This document shows, piece after piece, positions 24,583-26,795 of a DNA stretch of 26,795 nucleotides. The DNA comes from Firmicutes bacterium UBA4049. Its GTDB lineage: Bacteria > Bacillota > Desulfotomaculia > Desulfotomaculales > Nap2-2B. The stretch covers positions 8,143 through 34,937 of the forward strand of contig DFZT01000099.1 in NCBI GenBank assembly GCA_002382755.1, written 5' to 3'. The position numbers and the translations under genes were made by a program. Numbering within the stretch: the stretch's first letter is position 1; each line of letters starts with the position of its first letter. The notes beneath the pieces were generated by a model. It did not search any database. It was not told the origin of the DNA and saw only the letters and a list, made by a program, of their open reading frames with translations.

Positions 24583-25089
24583 GTGGAAAATCAGGAACTG
24601 CGTGTAAGCGGCACCCTGGTATGGTATTACTATATCTGCCCACGCGAAGTATGGCTTATTGGGCGCCAGATTACTCCTGACCAAGACGATTCCAACGTTT
24701 CACTGGGTCGTTTTATCCAAGATTACAGCTATCCAAGGGAACGCAAAGAACTTGCTGTGGGAAACAGCAAAATGGATATATTTAAGATGGTCAATGGAGA
24801 ATTAGTAATCGGCGAAGTAAAAAAGACTTCCAAATACCGGCAAAGCGCCCGCATGCAACTGGCGTTTTATTTGGAAGAGTTAAAGCAACGCGGTGTTGTC
24901 GCCAGAGGTGAACTACGTTTTCCCATGGAAAAGCGCAAGGAAGATGTTATTCTAGATGAGCAGACGCAGTTGGAGCTTGACCGTGTACGCCGGGAAATCC
25001 TGCGTATCCTTTATCTGCCTGGGCCACCACCGCCAATAAAAATAAAGTTCTGCAAAAACTGTGCTTATGCCGAATTTTGCTGGTCATGA
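24583..25089 (+). CDS. cas4: Cas4 exonuclease (RecB-like, Fe-S)
   Basis: Cas4 works with Cas1-Cas2 in trimming prespacers and choosing the PAM. The 168 residues show the four Cys that hold an Fe-S cluster: Cys19 (YICPRE), Cys157, Cys160 and Cys166 (CKNCAYAEFC). RecB nuclease motifs are Asp65 (KMDIFK), Glu78 and Lys80 (IGEVKK), and Gln92/Tyr96 (QLAFYL). At residue 46 (LGRFIQDYSY) there is Gln where close relatives, from memory, have His (GRFIHENSY). The start is GTG 24583 with GGGG about eight bases before. It follows the vapC remnant and lies 29 bases before cas1. Confidence 0.93.
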   Translation: MENQELRVSGTLVWYYYICPREVWLIGRQITPDQDDSNVSLGRFIQDYSYPRERKELAVGNSKMDIFKMVNGELVIGEVKKTSKYRQSARMQLAFYLEELKQRGVVARGELRFPMEKRKEDVILDEQTQLELDRVRREILRILYLPGPPPPIKIKFCKNCAYAEFCWS

Positions 25090-25118
25090 TCATCAATAAT
25101 CAGTAAGGGCGAAATGTC

Positions 25119-26111
25119 ATGAAAAAAACCCTATATATCTTTTCCAGCGGCGAACTTTTACGTAAAGATAATACTCTTTATTTCGAAACGGAAGGGAACA
25201 GGCGCTTCATCCCTGTCGAAGATACCGGAGAAATCATGATTTTTGGAGAAGTCGACCTCAATAAAAGATTACTAGAGTTCCTCTCCACAAAAGAGATTAT
25301 TTTGCACTTTTTTAATTACTATGGTTATTATATGGGCTCCTTTTATCCGCGTGAGCACCTGAATTCCGGATATATGACACTAAAGCAAGCCGAGCATTAT
25401 CTAGATGAGGATAAACGCATGACCATAGCAAAAGAGTATGTGCGGGGCGCAGCTAAAAACATCCGCCAAGTGCTCAAATACTATCATGGACGGGAGAAAG
25501 ATGTTTTCGGCGCAATAAGCGCTATTGAAAATTTACTTGCGCCAATCGAAGATTGCAAAGATACTTCCGCCCTGATGGCCATTGAGGGAAATATCCGCGA
25601 CCATTATTACCATGCTTTCGATCAAATAATAGACAACCCCGACTTTATTTTCCACGAGCGTAGTCGACGTCCTCCCAAAAATTATTTGAACACCTTAATC
25701 AGTTTTGGAAATTCCCTAGTGTACACCATCTGCCTCAGTGAGATATACAATACTCACCTGGACCCCCGCATCGGTTACCTGCACGCCACCAATTTCCGCC
25801 GTTTCACGCTGAACCTGGATGTAGCAGAAATTTTTAAGCCGATTATTATAGACAGGTTAATTTTTACTTTGCTCGGAAAGAGAATGATCACTAAAGACGA
25901 CTTTAGACGCGAAACCGAAGGGATTATGATGAAAGAAAAAGCCAAAAAATGCCTTGTTGAAAATCTGGATGAAAAGCTGAAGACCACTATCAACCACAGG
26001 GAAATCGGACGGCCAGTCTCTTATAGGAGGCTGATCAGGCTGGAGCTGTATAAACTTGAAAAACACCTCATGGGAGAAAAAGACTACCAGGCTTTTATAG
26101 CCAGGTGGTAG
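25119..26111 (+). CDS. cas1: Cas1 integrase
   Basis: Cas1 is the metal-dependent integrase that inserts new spacers at the leader end of the array, in complex with Cas2. The 330 residues have the N-terminal beta-domain (YIFSSGELLRKDNTLYFETE) and a helical catalytic domain. The three metal ligands are present: Glu156 (MAIEGNIR), His222 (LHATNF) and Glu237 in LDVAEIFKP (with Asp234). The sequence style (HFFNYYGYYMGSFYPRE; RPPKNYLNTLISFGNSL) is that of type I-B Cas1. The ATG has GGGCG-like weak pairing upstream. The protein is full length with no damage. Confidence 0.96.
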   Translation: MKKTLYIFSSGELLRKDNTLYFETEGNRRFIPVEDTGEIMIFGEVDLNKRLLEFLSTKEIILHFFNYYGYYMGSFYPREHLNSGYMTLKQAEHYLDEDKRMTIAKEYVRGAAKNIRQVLKYYHGREKDVFGAISAIENLLAPIEDCKDTSALMAIEGNIRDHYYHAFDQIIDNPDFIFHERSRRPPKNYLNTLISFGNSLVYTICLSEIYNTHLDPRIGYLHATNFRRFTLNLDVAEIFKPIIIDRLIFTLLGKRMITKDDFRRETEGIMMKEKAKKCLVENLDEKLKTTINHREIGRPVSYRRLIRLELYKLEKHLMGEKDYQAFIARW

Positions 26112-26228
26112 AAAGAAAAGGTCGATTGTGCTTTTTTCGATGCAGCAATATATTTCGTTAAAGCATTAATTTGACTATTCTATAACATCCAAATGGTAAA
26201 ATGCTGAATTTAAGGTTGGTGCTTTTTT

Positions 26229-26492
26229 CTGTTTATTATTTTAGTTTATGATGTCAACCAAAAAAGAGTTGTTAAGGTTTTAAAAAAGTGCCGCCAGTAC
26301 CTTAACTGGGTCCAGAACTCGGTGCTTGAAGGCGAGATTTCCGATGCAAATTTGAAGAAATTAAAAATGGAACTGGAGCGGATAATTAAAAAAGATGAGG
26401 ATTCGGTGATATTTTACTGTCTACGGACCACAAAATATTCTTACCGTGAGATAATAGGCTTGAAAAAAGGTGGAGATGAAAATATAATTTAG
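26229..26492 (+). CDS. cas2: Cas2, with apparent CTG start codon
   Basis: An 87-codon frame reads, from the CTG, (M)FIILVYDVNQKRVVKVLK, then KCRQYLNWVQNSVLEGEI, and ends TTKYSYREIIGLKKGGDENI-I before TAG 26490. This is Cas2, the small ferredoxin-fold partner of Cas1; the VYDV motif and NWVQNSVLEGEIS are family hallmarks, and 87 residues is the normal length. No ATG, GTG or TTG precedes the conserved core in frame: an in-frame TAA lies at 26211 and only CTG at 26229 sits at the right place. Either CTG is used as the start, or one T too many stands in the T6 run at 26223-26228. With five T, a GTG at 26220 would read into the same frame. Confidence 0.88.
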   Translation: MFIILVYDVNQKRVVKVLKKCRQYLNWVQNSVLEGEISDANLKKLKMELERIIKKDEDSVIFYCLRTTKYSYREIIGLKKGGDENII

Positions 26493-26668
26493 TACAAGTA
26501 TTTATGGAAAAGAATTATGTCGATCGCCAATAGCGTAAAGATATCGACAGATCGACGACATTGAGAAATAAAAAAAATCATACAGTATAAAGGATCTTAC
26601 AATCAGGCCGGCATAGTAAACATTGATCATCTTACTACCACGGGCCTTATTTTAGGGAAATTTGACGG
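26493..26668 (+). promoter_or_regulatory. CRISPR leader
   Basis: A 176-base AT-rich region lies between cas2 and the first repeat. It is the expected leader carrying the array promoter and Cas1-Cas2 integration signals. It holds an inverted pair, GTCGATC (26519-26525) and GATCGAC (26550-26556), and a short 8-base tandem (ATCGACAG, ATCGACGA; 26544-26558). No clear -35/-10 pair stands out to me. No open reading frame is seen. Confidence 0.75.
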
Positions 26669-26795
26669 GTTCTTAGACTGCCTATGAGGAATTGAAACAC
26701 GCAATTCCTACACTAACAATACTTGCTCTTAAAGTTCTTAGACTGCCTATGAGGAATTGAAACTAAGCTTATATGCGTTGCGTTTTTGCCTTTCG
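26669..26795 (+). CRISPR. CRISPR array, first two repeats (continues beyond window)
   Basis: Two identical 30-bp repeats lie at 26669-26698 and 26734-26763, beginning GTTCTTAG and ending GAGGAATTGAAAC. The first spacer is 35 bases (26699-26733). The second is cut by the window edge after 32 bases. The ATTGAAAC end matches the usual 8-nt crRNA 5' tag of type I-B/III-B systems. It also sets orientation: the leader-proximal end is at the cas genes, so the newest spacers come first. The array is directly downstream of cas2. Confidence 0.95.

Noticed and set aside
26165..26210. Promoter TTGACT ... TAAAAT directly upstream of cas2
   Set aside because: The spacing is 20 bases, too long for a sigma-A promoter, and no better-spaced -10 box is present.

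Overview
The window looks like the chromosome of an anaerobic, endospore-forming Firmicute. A Peptococcaceae-type Clostridium (Pelotomaculum/Desulfotomaculum-like) is my inference from gene style: a lon-engB pair, then prkA-yhbH with a sigma-E-like promoter, and strong AGGAGG-type ribosome binding sites. No rRNA, tRNA or complete insertion sequence is visible.

Left part (1-7929), housekeeping and ordinary genes. The 3' end of lon runs into engB by an ATGA overlap. prkA-yhbH follows and ends in a structured 3' region with a rho-independent terminator. An orphan ComEC-like metallo-beta-lactamase-fold protein and an orphan HisF-like cyclase come next. Two minus-strand membrane protein genes then face the cyclase gene across a shared, possibly bidirectional terminator.

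Right part (7930-26795), one large composite CRISPR-Cas locus, entirely on the plus strand. A 312-base regulatory gap precedes cas6. After cas6 comes a type III-B (Cmr) module: a CARF protein with a LuxR-like HTH tail, a Csx15-family protein, cmr1, cmr2/cas10 (GGDD palm present, no HD domain), cmr3, cmr4, cmr5, cmr6, and a CARF-RelE fusion. A type I-B 'Tneap/Cst' module follows: cst1 (cas8-like), cst2 (cas7), cas5t, cas3, then cas4, cas1, cas2. The locus ends in a leader and the first two 30-bp repeats of a CRISPR array that continues past the window.

How the parts should work together: Cas4-Cas1-Cas2 acquire spacers, and the single Cas6 probably processes pre-crRNA for both effectors (8-nt ATTGAAAC-type tag). 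Cst1-Cst2-Cas5 with Cas3 attack DNA. The Cmr complex cuts target RNA and its Cas10 palm makes cyclic oligoadenylate (cOA). That messenger would be read by a transcription-factor-like CARF protein and by a CARF-RelE mRNA interferase, and could be removed by Csx15. The most interesting points are this three-part cOA circuit and a broken vapC (PIN) gene lodged between cas3 and cas4. Others are a cas2 gene with no normal start codon (CTG), a Cas4 with Gln where close relatives have His, and a dyad/pseudoknot-like element in front of cas6.
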